Assembly (NCBI RefSeq): GCF_028728065.1
Contig: NZ_CP117812.1
Span: 496,001-560,000 of the forward strand
From: Lentisphaera profundi
GTDB lineage: Bacteria > Verrucomicrobiota > Lentisphaeria > Lentisphaerales > Lentisphaeraceae
Direction: 5' to 3'
DNA: 64,000 nucleotides
In this document: piece by piece, positions 53,929-63,694 of the stretch
Layout of the letters: every line of letters starts with the position of its first letter
Numbering within the stretch: position 1 is the first letter of the stretch
Program-made: the position numbers and the translations under genes
The notes under the pieces: generated by a model
Databases searched by the model: none
What the model was told of the DNA's origin: nothing
The model's input: only the letters and a program-made list of their open reading frames with translations

Positions 53929-56874
53929 ATGAAAGTAAAGCTATATGAATTGATTGCTTCGCTGCTTATCTTCATACCATTTTCCGGAATGGCCGATGTG
54001 AAGCCCGCGGGATTGTTTGCCGATGGCATGGTGATCCAGCGCGAAACAACAGCGCCTGTCTGGGGGACCGCTGAAGCGGGTGAAAAAGTGTCTGTCACCG
54101 CAAGCTGGGGTGAAACTGCGGCCGTTACGGCAGGAGAAAAGGGGAAGTGGATGGTAAAGCTCCAGACACCCTCAGCAGGAGGTCCGCACAGCTTGACGAT
54201 CAAAGGGAACAACACGCTTGAAATAAAAGACGTGCTTTCGGGTGAAGTGTGGTTCTGTTCCGGTCAGTCCAATATGGCTTTTGAGCTGAAAATGCTGGCG
54301 AAAACCAACAACCATCGGACGGAGAATAGATATAAGCCCGCCGCAGCCTATGTGAAACAGGAAATGGAGACGGCCCGGGATGAGATGCTTCGACAATTTA
54401 CGGTCAGCGCTAACACGTCGCCGCTGGAGCCCTTGGAAACTCTGAGCGGTCAGTGGATGTCTTCATCGCCGCAAACCAATCCAGACTTTTCGGGTACAGC
54501 CTACTTTTTCGGTCGCGAGCTGCGTAAGGAGCTGAAGGTTCCAGTCGGTCTGATTCTGTGTGCCTGGGGCGCGACCCGTGTGGAACCCTGGATTCCGGCA
54601 GAAGCGTATCAGCAGGATGAGGAGATGACCCTATATTACCAGAATAATATGGTGCAGGAGGAAGAGGAGAGCGCTGAAAGGAAAGCCACCAGGCGGGGCT
54701 GGCGCCCGACGGCTCCATCCACAATTTTCAATGGCATGGTCAAGCCGGTGATCCCTTACGCCATCAAGGGCGCTATCTGGTATCAGGGTGAAGCCAATTC
54801 TGACCATAACCCCAATAAATATGAACGTAATTTTCGCGCGATGATCAGTAGTTGGCGCGCGCATTGGGGCCAAGGCGACTTTCCGTTTTACTTCGCTCAG
54901 CTGGCGAACTATGCGAAACCGGCTCCTGGGACGCTTGCGTTCGATGGATGGCCCACGGTCTGCGATCAGCAACGCCGAACGCTCGGACTGAAAAACACCG
55001 GCATGGCGGTGCTGCGTGATATCGGCGAAGCCCGGGACGTCCATCCGCACAACAAAATGGATGTCGGCAAGCGTCTGGCTCTGTGGGCCTTGAAAAACGA
55101 TTACAAACAGAACATCCCGGTCTGTAGCGGTCCGCTCTACAAGAGCCACAAAATCAAAGGCGATAAAATGATCATCAAATTTGATTCGGCCGGTTCTGGG
55201 CTCATGACCGGAGAGAAGCCGGTAATGGAAGCTACGCGGGAAACCAAGACACCATTAAAACATTTCCAGGTCTGCGGGGCTGCTCGCCAGTGGAAATCGG
55301 CACAGGCTGAAATCTCCGAAAAAGACACGGTAACGGTCTCGCATCCGGAGGTGCCGAAGCCGGTCGCTGTCCGCTATGCCTGGGCACCGAATCCGGAAGG
55401 CGCCAACCTGTATAACAAGGAAGGCCTGCCGGCCTCCACCTTCACCACGGGGGCCGAGATTCAAGCTACAGCATCGAGCTCATCGCCAAGCACCTATAAT
55501 ATCGAGGATTATGGAGCGGTAGCAGACGGCAAAACACTCTGCACCACCGCCATACAGAACGCCATTGATGAGTGCAATAAAGCCGGGGGCGGCCAGGTTG
55601 TTGTTCCTGCAGGAAAGTTTCTGACCGGCACCATCGTGCTCAAAAGCAAGGTGGAATTGCACCTGCAGAAGGATGCGGTGCTTCTGGGAAGTTTTGATCT
55701 TAAGGATTATCCGGTGAAACTGGTCAAGTACCGCTCTTATACCGATAAATATACCGACAAGAGTCTGATTTTTGCCGAGGAGCAGGAGAATATTTCCATT
55801 ACAGGAAGCGGCATGATTAATTTTCAGGGGGAGAAATTTCCTCCTAGCCCCAGAAGGAACTGGTACAAAACCAAACCCTTCGGAATACGTGTCACCTCCT
55901 GTAAAAACGTTACGGTTACGGGAGTGACCCTGCGGAATTCTGCCATGTGGATGCAGCTTTATCTCAATTGTGATGGGGTGCATGTCGAAGGGATCACCGT
56001 CTGGAACCATGCTCAGCGATGCAATGATGGGATTGATATCGACAGCACCCGTAATGTGAAGATTCTCAACTGCAAAATCGACGCCTTGGATGATGGAATC
56101 TGCATGAAAAGTACTGGCCCTGACCCGACTGAAAATGTCTTGGTCAGTGATTGTGTCGTCAGTAGTCGTTGTAACGCGCTGAAAACCGGAACCGAATCTA
56201 CGGGTGGATTTAAGAATATACGATTTACCAATTGCAAGGTAGTGCCGTCCAAGGGAACGATGCATGTGCGAGGTCATCAAGAGAAAGGAATCGGCGGAGT
56301 TTGTATTGGCGCTGTAGATGGTGGCGTCTGTGAAGATATTACAGTCGATAACATTACCATTGAAGGGACACTAGCTCCGATCTTTGTGCGCCTTGGCAAG
56401 CGCAACCGTCGCTATCATCCCGATGTAGAAATACTAAAAGACGGCACGATGAAGAATATATCCTTCTCCAATATTACCGTAACAGGCGGTACACATAACT
56501 ATGGATGCGCCTTTCTCGGTCTCCCGGGCAACCCGATCAAAGGACTAAAACTGAGCAACATCAATATTGAATCCCCCGGAGGAGGCACAAAGAAAGATGG
56601 TGAACGAGTGATTAAAGAACTCGCCGGCGCGTATCCCCAGGCGACCTACTGGGGGAAGTTGCCGGCATACGGTTTCTTTGTCAGGAACGCGGATGATGTA
56701 GAGATTGAAAATGTGCGTTTCACAAACATTCAGAAAGATGAACGTCCCGCATTTGTCTTGGAAGAAGTGCATGGTTCTATCTTTCGCAACATTGAAACGA
56801 AGAGCGTTACCGGGACTCCTCTTGTCACCATAAGAGAGAACTGCAAGGATATCGATCTAGGAGGAAAAAAGTGA
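53929..56874 (+). CDS. Fusion of sialate O-acetylesterase and GH28 pectinase-like enzyme
   Basis: The 981-residue product joins two enzymes. Residues 1-22 are a signal peptide. Residues about 25-505 are a sialate O-acetylesterase: SGQSNM at 111-116 (Ser114), IWYQGEANSD and DVHPHNKMDVGKRL. After a Ser-rich linker (ATASSSSPS), residues about 523-975 are a GH28 right-handed beta-helix: YNIEDYGAVADGKT, DGIDIDST, DALDDGICMKS (Asp pair), NALKTGTES and MHVRGHQEKG. The GH28 part has no signal of its own, which supports a true fusion. It should deacetylate and cut galacturonan- or rhamnogalacturonan-like chains. The sulfatase gene starts in its stop codon. Confidence 0.85.
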   Translation: MKVKLYELIASLLIFIPFSGMADVKPAGLFADGMVIQRETTAPVWGTAEAGEKVSVTASWGETAAVTAGEKGKWMVKLQTPSAGGPHSLTIKGNNTLEIKDVLSGEVWFCSGQSNMAFELKMLAKTNNHRTENRYKPAAAYVKQEMETARDEMLRQFTVSANTSPLEPLETLSGQWMSSSPQTNPDFSGTAYFFGRELRKELKVPVGLILCAWGATRVEPWIPAEAYQQDEEMTLYYQNNMVQEEEESAERKATRRGWRPTAPSTIFNGMVKPVIPYAIKGAIWYQGEANSDHNPNKYERNFRAMISSWRAHWGQGDFPFYFAQLANYAKPAPGTLAFDGWPTVCDQQRRTLGLKNTGMAVLRDIGEARDVHPHNKMDVGKRLALWALKNDYKQNIPVCSGPLYKSHKIKGDKMIIKFDSAGSGLMTGEKPVMEATRETKTPLKHFQVCGAARQWKSAQAEISEKDTVTVSHPEVPKPVAVRYAWAPNPEGANLYNKEGLPASTFTTGAEIQATASSSSPSTYNIEDYGAVADGKTLCTTAIQNAIDECNKAGGGQVVVPAGKFLTGTIVLKSKVELHLQKDAVLLGSFDLKDYPVKLVKYRSYTDKYTDKSLIFAEEQENISITGSGMINFQGEKFPPSPRRNWYKTKPFGIRVTSCKNVTVTGVTLRNSAMWMQLYLNCDGVHVEGITVWNHAQRCNDGIDIDSTRNVKILNCKIDALDDGICMKSTGPDPTENVLVSDCVVSSRCNALKTGTESTGGFKNIRFTNCKVVPSKGTMHVRGHQEKGIGGVCIGAVDGGVCEDITVDNITIEGTLAPIFVRLGKRNRRYHPDVEILKDGTMKNISFSNITVTGGTHNYGCAFLGLPGNPIKGLKLSNINIESPGGGTKKDGERVIKELAGAYPQATYWGKLPAYGFFVRNADDVEIENVRFTNIQKDERPAFVLEEVHGSIFRNIETKSVTGTPLVTIRENCKDIDLGGKK

Positions 56875-58469
56875 TGAAGAAAACATTGCGCACGATGAGT
56901 GCTATAGGAATGCTGCTCGCTGTGGGGCTGGCGTTTGTAAGTCCGTCTGGAAATGTTCATGCGCAAACTTCTGCATCAGCAGGAAGAGAACGCCCCAACA
57001 TCCTCTACATCTTTACCGATGATCAGTCGACGCGTTCGGTCTCCTGTTACGAAGACGCCCGTCCCTGGGCTCAGACGCCCAACATCGATAAGCTGGCCGA
57101 TTCAGGGATGCGCTTCACCACCTGCTATACGGGAGCCTGGTGTCAGCCGTCACGGGCAAGTGCCCTTTCTGGCTTGCTTCAGCACTCCGTAAAGAGCCTG
57201 ACGTATACTACGGGCAGTCACTACGCGGTATCATACGATCCCGAGCAGTTACGGTTCTTCCCATCCGTATTCAGAAAGAACGGCTACGAGACCGCCTGTA
57301 TAGGGAAATGGCATCTTGGCGAAGATGTCGGGCACGGCCGAGACTGGGACTACTCGGTCATCTGGGATCGCGGCGGCAGGGATCGCCGCGGCAGAAATAA
57401 CGTAATGGCCTATTATAAGGGTACACTCGTCAGGACCAACGGCGGTGATCGTAAGCCGCTCGGAGGATACAGCACCGACCGCTATACCGAACTGGCGGTC
57501 GATTACATCAAGGAAAAGAAACGCGCCGAGAAACCCTGGTACCTTTGGCTTTGCTACGGGGGCGTGCACGGCCCCTACACACCTGCACCAAGGCACAACA
57601 GATCCTATAGCGATGCTCCTTCATCTAACGTTCCAGTCGATATTTTCGGCCCACGCCCGACCAAGCCCGATCATTTGAAAAACTTCACCCGCTGGAAAAA
57701 GGATGAGCATGGAAAACCAAAGGGTTATGACAGTGCGGTAAAGAAATATCACAAAGCGGTCAAATCTCTGGACGATGGAGTCGGTGCCCTTGTCAAAGCG
57801 CTGAAAGAAAGCGGCCAGTTGGATAACACCGTGATCATCTTCACATCCGACCAAGGCTACGCCTGGGGACAGCACGGATCAAATGAAAAATGGATGCCCT
57901 ATGATTCAAACATCCGCGCCCCGCTCATTTTCTCAGCGCCTGGACTCGTCAAGCCGGGGACCGTCTGCAAGGAAGCCGTTAACGGGGTTGACCTCGTAAG
58001 CACGATTCACTCGCTTGCAGGCATTGAACCCGAATGGAAGCTGCACGGGCGCGACCTGCTGGGGCTACTCAAAAAACCTGAAGGGAAACTCAACGAACCG
58101 ATGCTCATGATCAATACGACTTACGAGTACGGTGATAACGTTATCGAGAAGCTGAAATCGAAGAACTACGACGCTTTCGAGCGTAGAGACCTGTATGCCT
58201 GGATGATGATGAGGGACGGAAAATACAAATATATCCGGCACTTCAAAGACAACGTCATTGAGGAACTCTACGATCTGGAAAAAGACCCCGATGAGCTGAA
58301 CAACTTGGCCGTGAACCCTGAGTATCATACAAAGCTGACCAAACTCAGACTCAAAGCCGTTGAAGAATTCCGGAAGAAGGACGGCGACTTTGTTGACTAC
58401 TTGCCGGAGCCCGGGACCATGGCATCGTTTCGAGGTCCATCACTCAACCACAGAGCCCAGGAGGATTAG
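56874..58469 (+). CDS. Secreted type I sulfatase
   Basis: The product is 531 residues from ATG 56874, which overlaps the fusion gene stop by one base (TGATG); a GTG at 56871 is possible. The signal (MKKTLRTMSAIGMLLAVGLA) is nearly the same as in the EEP proteins and the 58886 glycosidase. FTDDQSTRSVSCYED carries the first metal site, CQPSR is at about 90-94 (formylglycine Cys90), GKWHLGEDVGHG is near 142 and FTSDQGY is near 320. SDQG in place of the usual DNG is worth noting. It sits inside a tightly packed operon. Confidence 0.88.
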   Translation: MKKTLRTMSAIGMLLAVGLAFVSPSGNVHAQTSASAGRERPNILYIFTDDQSTRSVSCYEDARPWAQTPNIDKLADSGMRFTTCYTGAWCQPSRASALSGLLQHSVKSLTYTTGSHYAVSYDPEQLRFFPSVFRKNGYETACIGKWHLGEDVGHGRDWDYSVIWDRGGRDRRGRNNVMAYYKGTLVRTNGGDRKPLGGYSTDRYTELAVDYIKEKKRAEKPWYLWLCYGGVHGPYTPAPRHNRSYSDAPSSNVPVDIFGPRPTKPDHLKNFTRWKKDEHGKPKGYDSAVKKYHKAVKSLDDGVGALVKALKESGQLDNTVIIFTSDQGYAWGQHGSNEKWMPYDSNIRAPLIFSAPGLVKPGTVCKEAVNGVDLVSTIHSLAGIEPEWKLHGRDLLGLLKKPEGKLNEPMLMINTTYEYGDNVIEKLKSKNYDAFERRDLYAWMMMRDGKYKYIRHFKDNVIEELYDLEKDPDELNNLAVNPEYHTKLTKLRLKAVEEFRKKDGDFVDYLPEPGTMASFRGPSLNHRAQED

Positions 58470-58470
58470 G

Positions 58471-58869
58471 ATGCCGATTATGCTACCACCGATCACTCGC
58501 CGTCAATTCGTTAAGGGCTCGCTCGCCCTTGGCGGGACTGCTCTGCTGAACGCTCGTGCGTTGGCCGCCGTCCCGGATAGCGACCATGCTGGCTTGGACC
58601 CAAACCGAGTGGCGTTGCTTGCGGATACCCACATCAGTGCCAATCCCAACCTTGTCTACCCGGGGACGAAGTGGCCCGGTTCGCCCGTCAAGGAGGACGA
58701 GCATGAGGTGGTGAACATGGCGGATTGTCTTGCAGAGGCGGCCAAGAGCGTCATCGCGCTCACGCCTCGACCGGCTCACCTGATCGTCAACGGCGACTGT
58801 GCGCTCAGCAATGGTAAAGAAGCCGAATACTGGCGACCGCAAATAGTCGAGCCTGATACGCAAGCTTAA
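58471..58869 (+). pseudogene. Truncated Tat-exported metallophosphoesterase
   Basis: ATG 58471 follows aggagg at 58459-58464, so the gene is translated. The product begins with a twin-arginine signal (ITRRQFVKGSLALGG). Metallophosphoesterase block 1 (LLADTHISANPN) and block 2 (LIVNGDCALSNGKE) are present. The frame then ends after 132 residues in a 30-bp sequence that is repeated elsewhere (58816-58845), so the remaining two-thirds of the domain is missing. It appears broken by recombination at that repeat. Base composition is the most G+C-rich in the window. Confidence 0.7.
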
Positions 58870-58885
58870 CACAGGAGAATTAGAT

Positions 58886-61051
58886 ATGATGAAGAAAACA
58901 ATTCGCACAATGAGTGCTATAGGAATACTGTTTGCGCTTGGGCTGGCTTTTACTACGCCCCTGCAGGCCAAAAATGACGATAAAAACAAAGCCAATATAT
59001 CCATCCTGCTCCCAGTGCAACTGGAGGCGGATGCCGGATATGATCTGGCGCTGAAAGAATTAGAAAGTGTATTGAAAAAGAAAGGCTATCAGGCAACTAC
59101 TCGCTACCTCGGTAAGGTTGATCCCTTGCCGGATGGGAACAGCATTATTGTGGGTGATTTGGGGCAGGACAACACCATAGATTCCACCCCCTTGAAGGAT
59201 GAAGCTTACCGAATTTTCCAGGCCAAGGGGCCAACAGCGAACACCCTGAAAATTGAAGGCGATCGAAGAGGGGGGATGTACGGTATTTTCAAATTAGCCG
59301 AGCAGCTTCAACTGGGCAACAAGCTATGGGAGATCAAGATCGAACGGGCTCCCGAATTTTCCATGCGCATGTATACCGAGCTAGGTCAGTTGTTTGATTT
59401 ACCGTCGGTTGGCTATCACCTTTTTGAAGAGCCCTGGGTAAATCATGAAAGGTTCGAAGCAGAAAAAGAGGAGCTCAAACGACTCATCGATCAGGTCGCG
59501 AAACTTGGATTCAATACTTTCACTATTATGCATGTGAATTTCGAGGACTACATCACCTACAAATACCTTGATAAGGAAGTGTATGGCAGCGACGATGTCC
59601 ATCGTATTAAGGCAAAGCATTTTGCCAAACATCTCACAGATCTCATCGACTACGCCCACGAGCGTCACATCGATGTTTTCATGCAGGTGTATGAATTTCA
59701 GTATCCGCCGAAATTGGCCGAATTGTACAAGCTGGACCTTGCGAACCCGGATATGAAAACCATCATCGAAGCCAAAATCAAAGAGCTTTTTGAAGTGATT
59801 CCCCTCGACGGCCTGGTGATTACTGCCACCGAGTCGCTGCCGCGCTCAGGTTACAAATCTGTGAAGCTTTGGAAAAAATACGGCAAAGCTGGCGCCGGGC
59901 AGATGATGACGATGTATCACAATGCCGGAAAAAAACAGGACAAGAAAGTTATTTTTCGGTCCTGGATGATTGCGTACGGTGCTAAGGATTCGGATCAGGT
60001 GATTGCCAACACACCAGAGGATGCCGAGTTTGAAATCAAACATACCGGTGACGATTATTGGCTCAGTTTTCCGCTTACCGATGCCATCGAGAACGGCTTG
60101 GGAAAAAAACGTCCGCTTACCATGACATTTGATGTCTTTCCAGAATTCTACGGCTGGTCACGGTTACTCTGTTACCAGCAGCGCTTTGCCGAAGAGACTC
60201 GGATAGCTAAAGCGAATGGTGTAAAAGGTATTCAGGCCTGGGGCGCCTGGGCGCCGGGTGGTATATGGAGCGACGCTCACCCCGGATATTTGCCCAACGG
60301 TCAGTTAAAGCCGCATGATAAGCCTTTTTACGATATGGCGGGCCCATGGAATAACTTCAGGATATATAGCCGTGGATTTACCCCCGGGCAGATGAATTCC
60401 TACCTCGTAGCGCGCCTCACATGGGATGTGAATTTAACGGCAGAGCAAGTTGCCGCCGATTGGGGAGCCCTCCATTTCGGGCAGGAAAACGCAAGCGCCG
60501 TTTCTGAAATACTGATGAATAGTCAGGCTGCCTTCCGTGAACTTTACCTGGGTGGACAAAGGGAATTCTCTCATCATCCAGTTTATTTTAAATGGGCGAC
60601 CACTGTAAATATGAGCAATGGTGGGATGGAGAAGATATACAAAAAACTTCCTTTAGCTCACATTCTTGAACGGAATCAGGTCGCCTATGAATACATGGCA
60701 AGGATGGAAGCTGCATTTGCCCGTATCGATGCAACAAAAGCTCCCTCCCAGAAAGATTACCAGGCACTCAAAGAAGGACTTGAAAAAACCCAACTCTATT
60801 TAAACATATTTTTTAAGTACCGCGAGATGTGGTGGAGAGGCAGAGAGCTGAAAGATCTTGAAAAAGACAAAGTTGCGGTGAAAAAACTAGAACATGAAAA
60901 AGCAACAGCCTCTTTTAAGGAGGTGATGGAAAAATGGCAGAAATACCCTGAAGAGTGCAGATTCTGGGGCATTAATGAAAACGGCTTTAACGGGCGTCGG
61001 GGGCGGCACAAATGGAGAAAAAATGTGCTGCGACCATTTCAAGCTGAGTAG
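58886..61051 (+). CDS. Secreted glycoside hydrolase with GH20/GH67-type N-terminal domain, family not assigned
   Basis: The 721-residue product has the shared signal (MKKTIRTMSAIGILFALGLA, ending LQA). Residues about 35-150 form an alpha/beta domain like those at the N-terminus of GH20, GH67 and related enzymes (SIIVGDLGQDN, GDRRGGMYGIFKLAEQL). From about 165 a TIM barrel follows (NTFTIMHVNFEDYITYKYLD, GLVITATESLPRSGYKS, IQAWGAWAPGGIWSD). Glu in ATES is a good catalytic candidate. A C-terminal helical region ends the protein. It may be an alpha-glucuronidase- or hexosaminidase-like enzyme; the family needs a profile search. Confidence 0.65.
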   Translation: MMKKTIRTMSAIGILFALGLAFTTPLQAKNDDKNKANISILLPVQLEADAGYDLALKELESVLKKKGYQATTRYLGKVDPLPDGNSIIVGDLGQDNTIDSTPLKDEAYRIFQAKGPTANTLKIEGDRRGGMYGIFKLAEQLQLGNKLWEIKIERAPEFSMRMYTELGQLFDLPSVGYHLFEEPWVNHERFEAEKEELKRLIDQVAKLGFNTFTIMHVNFEDYITYKYLDKEVYGSDDVHRIKAKHFAKHLTDLIDYAHERHIDVFMQVYEFQYPPKLAELYKLDLANPDMKTIIEAKIKELFEVIPLDGLVITATESLPRSGYKSVKLWKKYGKAGAGQMMTMYHNAGKKQDKKVIFRSWMIAYGAKDSDQVIANTPEDAEFEIKHTGDDYWLSFPLTDAIENGLGKKRPLTMTFDVFPEFYGWSRLLCYQQRFAEETRIAKANGVKGIQAWGAWAPGGIWSDAHPGYLPNGQLKPHDKPFYDMAGPWNNFRIYSRGFTPGQMNSYLVARLTWDVNLTAEQVAADWGALHFGQENASAVSEILMNSQAAFRELYLGGQREFSHHPVYFKWATTVNMSNGGMEKIYKKLPLAHILERNQVAYEYMARMEAAFARIDATKAPSQKDYQALKEGLEKTQLYLNIFFKYREMWWRGRELKDLEKDKVAVKKLEHEKATASFKEVMEKWQKYPEECRFWGINENGFNGRRGRHKWRKNVLRPFQAE

Positions 61052-61177
61052 GCTTGTGACGCTCACACTACCCAATCATCTGGCACTTGAAGAGTAAAAA
61101 GATGCCCAACAAAACCTTAGGCAGCGCCGCGGTAAACCGCGCGCATCTAGGCAAGCCTTAACACAGGAGAATTAGAT

Positions 61178-62122
61178 ATGATTAAGAAAACAATTCGCAC
61201 AATGACTACCACAGCAATGCTGCTCGCTGCAGTGGCGTCTGTTGTCACACCCCTGCACGCAGAAAACGAGAAGCCCCGCGAAATCACCACCCTAAGGGTC
61301 ATGACTTACAATGTCTATCGCGGTGGCACGAGCCGTGGGCAAAGCTTGTCCCAAACGGCCAAGGTGATTCAAGAGGCAAAGGCAGATGTGGTCGGCCTTC
61401 AGGAGATCGGCGCCAATGCGGAGAACTTGGCACAGTTACTAGGTTGGAATCGCTACGGCAATATCTTGACGCGTTATGAGATTGTCGAGGAGAAGAGAGA
61501 TGGCATCAAGATCAAACTCCCATCGGGCCAGGAGTCCTACATCTTCAACCTTCACCTGCCATCCAACCCTTATCAGCCCTACCAGCTTATGGGCATTCGA
61601 CCAAAGTTTAAGAAACACAGGGATACCCCCTTCATCAAGACCGAGGCTGAGGCGATAGACGGCGCAAGAAAGGCGCGCGGTAGAGACATCGCAAGACTTC
61701 TCAGGGTGGTACGGTTCCTCCCCGACAAAGAGGTACCTGTTTTTGTGGTCGGCGATTTCAACGAACCCTCGCACCTTGACTGGACCGAAGCAGCAGCCAA
61801 AGCCGGTCGCCATCCCATGAAAGTGGAATATCCCAGCTCTAAGGCCATCGCCAAAGCAGGCTTTGGCGATGCCTATCGCACGATCTACCCCGACGAAATG
61901 AAAAAACCCGGCTTTACCTGGTCGCCCATTTACAAAGCCGATGACTCCAAGACCCACCATGATCGCATTGATTTTATCTACTTCAAAGGCAAGGGAGTCA
62001 AAGTGACCGACGCAAAGATCATCGGTGAAAACAGCGAGAACGCCGATATCGTCGTTTCCCCTTATCCCTCTGACCACCGCGCCGTGGTCGCGACTTTTAC
62101 GCTAGCTAATCAAGGAAAATAA
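61178..62122 (+). CDS. Secreted endonuclease/exonuclease/phosphatase-family protein (copy 3)
   Basis: The 314-residue product has a variant of the shared signal (MIKKTIRTMTTTAMLLAAVA, ending LHA). EEP motifs are RVMTYNVYRGG, LQEIGANAE, VGDFNEPSHLDW and YPSDHRAVVATF. The leader DNA (ACACAGGAGAATTAGATATG) is the same as the one in front of the 58886 glycosidase gene. The stop codon overlaps the next ATG by one base (TAATG), so it is translationally coupled to the acetylesterase gene. Confidence 0.84.
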   Translation: MIKKTIRTMTTTAMLLAAVASVVTPLHAENEKPREITTLRVMTYNVYRGGTSRGQSLSQTAKVIQEAKADVVGLQEIGANAENLAQLLGWNRYGNILTRYEIVEEKRDGIKIKLPSGQESYIFNLHLPSNPYQPYQLMGIRPKFKKHRDTPFIKTEAEAIDGARKARGRDIARLLRVVRFLPDKEVPVFVVGDFNEPSHLDWTEAAAKAGRHPMKVEYPSSKAIAKAGFGDAYRTIYPDEMKKPGFTWSPIYKADDSKTHHDRIDFIYFKGKGVKVTDAKIIGENSENADIVVSPYPSDHRAVVATFTLANQGK

Positions 62123-63633
62123 TGAATAAAGTAAGTGAAACACTAATTATACTAATGCTTGCGGGTCTCTCAATAACTATCGCTAATGCAAAGCCCAATC
62201 AGGAAAAGGCTCAAGAGAAAGCAAAGGCTGCGCCTTCAGCAGGCACATTGCGTTTACCAAAAATTATTGGGTCAAATATGGTTCTGCAACGAAACAGTAG
62301 AATTAAGATCTGGGGTTGGGGTAAGGTCGGAAGCACGGTTTCTGTGAAAGGCAGCTGGTTGGATAAATCAGAAACAGGCAAAGTGGATAAGGATGGTTCA
62401 TGGAACCTGTTTTTGCAAAGTGCAGGAGCGGGTGGTCCCCACAAGATTCAGATTACTGACAGCGTATCTAATGTTGTTCTGGACAATATACTATTCGGCG
62501 AAGTCTGGATCGCTTCAGGGCAGTCAAATATGGAAATGACGGTGGGAAAAGTGAGTGGGGTTTACAAGGGCGTTATTGATTATGAGAATGAACTCAAAAA
62601 TGCCGTCTATCCTGAGATTCGCCTGTTTCAGGTCGGTAATTTCAGCAGCAAGATCCCCATGAACGATGTCGAAAATGGTATCAGCATGTATAAAGTCCCT
62701 GTTTCAAAGTCGACTTGGGGTTCTTGCACACCGGAGTCTGTCAGGGTTTTTGCCGCATCGGCATATTTCTTTGCCCGCGAGATCCATCGCGAACTGAAAG
62801 TACCTGTCGGCATTATTGATTCTTCATGGGGTGGAACGCTTGCTGAAGCCTGGACGCCGCTTGAGACGCTAAAGGAACTGGGGTATACCAAAGAGGTAAA
62901 TAAGGCGAAGACCGCCAAGCAAAACCCCCGTGCAAAGGTCCCGTCCCGACTTTACAATGGCATGATTCACCCACTTACTTCACTGAAGATTCGTGGCGTG
63001 ATTTGGTATCAGGGTGAGGGCAATACAGGTAGAGCAGCCGGTAAGTACAAAACATTATTCACAGCAATGATTGAATCATGGCGTAAGCAATTCGCTTATG
63101 AATTTCCTTTTTACTTTGCCCAGATTGCTCCCTGCAGAAGTTATGGGAAGAAAGAGTCGGCCTATCTCAGAGAGGCTCAGTTTCAGTCTTTGGAACTCAG
63201 CAAAACCGGGATGGTCGGAACCATGGATATTGCCACGGTCGAAGATATTCATCCCCCGAACAAGCAGGATGTCGGCCGACGCTTTGCGCTACTGGCATTG
63301 AAAAATGATTACGGCAAGTCCGTGGTTTCTATGGGACCGCGCTATAAAAGTTTTAAAATAGATGGGAATAAGATCTCCATTCAATTCGAGGACTCAGAAA
63401 GCCCCCTGGCAACACGTGACGGCAAAACACCGAGTCACTTTCTTGTCGCTGGTGAAGATAAAGTTTTTCATGCCGCTACGGAGGTTCTTATGAAGGATGA
63501 TGAGGTCGTCGTGCACTCGGAAAAAGTCTCTGCCCCAAAAGCTGTGCGTTTCGCTTTTGACAATATCAGTGTTTCAAACCTGATGAATAAGGAAGGCTTG
63601 CCTGCATTTTCATTTAGAACGGATCGTTGGTAG
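62122..63633 (+). CDS. Secreted sialate O-acetylesterase-like protein
   Basis: The 503-residue product has a signal peptide (about 1-23, ending TIANA) and the family start LPKIIGSNMVLQRNSRIKIW (split at IIGSN), a beta-sandwich insert, SGQSNM near residue 133 (catalytic Ser), VIWYQGEGNTG and DIHPPNKQDVGRRF. It ends MNKEGLPAFSFRTDRW, as other members do. Overlap with the upstream EEP gene (TAATG) shows that both are made from one transcript. It is the third full-length acetylesterase domain in the window. Confidence 0.86.
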   Translation: MNKVSETLIILMLAGLSITIANAKPNQEKAQEKAKAAPSAGTLRLPKIIGSNMVLQRNSRIKIWGWGKVGSTVSVKGSWLDKSETGKVDKDGSWNLFLQSAGAGGPHKIQITDSVSNVVLDNILFGEVWIASGQSNMEMTVGKVSGVYKGVIDYENELKNAVYPEIRLFQVGNFSSKIPMNDVENGISMYKVPVSKSTWGSCTPESVRVFAASAYFFAREIHRELKVPVGIIDSSWGGTLAEAWTPLETLKELGYTKEVNKAKTAKQNPRAKVPSRLYNGMIHPLTSLKIRGVIWYQGEGNTGRAAGKYKTLFTAMIESWRKQFAYEFPFYFAQIAPCRSYGKKESAYLREAQFQSLELSKTGMVGTMDIATVEDIHPPNKQDVGRRFALLALKNDYGKSVVSMGPRYKSFKIDGNKISIQFEDSESPLATRDGKTPSHFLVAGEDKVFHAATEVLMKDDEVVVHSEKVSAPKAVRFAFDNISVSNLMNKEGLPAFSFRTDRW

Positions 63634-63694
63634 CTTTGGTTTGTGTCAGCCCAAGCAGAATATTTCAGGACGGAATATTGATGTAGCGTGAGGT

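Noticed and set aside
55480-56280. Minus-strand open frame of 266 codons opposite the GH28 part
   Set aside because: It lies opposite clear GH28 motifs and shows no ribosome-binding site or family motif.
51767-61170. GCCCAACAAA-beginning spacers at 51767 and 61103 resemble integron attC recombination sites
   Set aside because: The expected complementary 3' end (GTTRGGC type) and foldable imperfect stem are missing, and no integrase is nearby. They are treated as ordinary repeated leaders.
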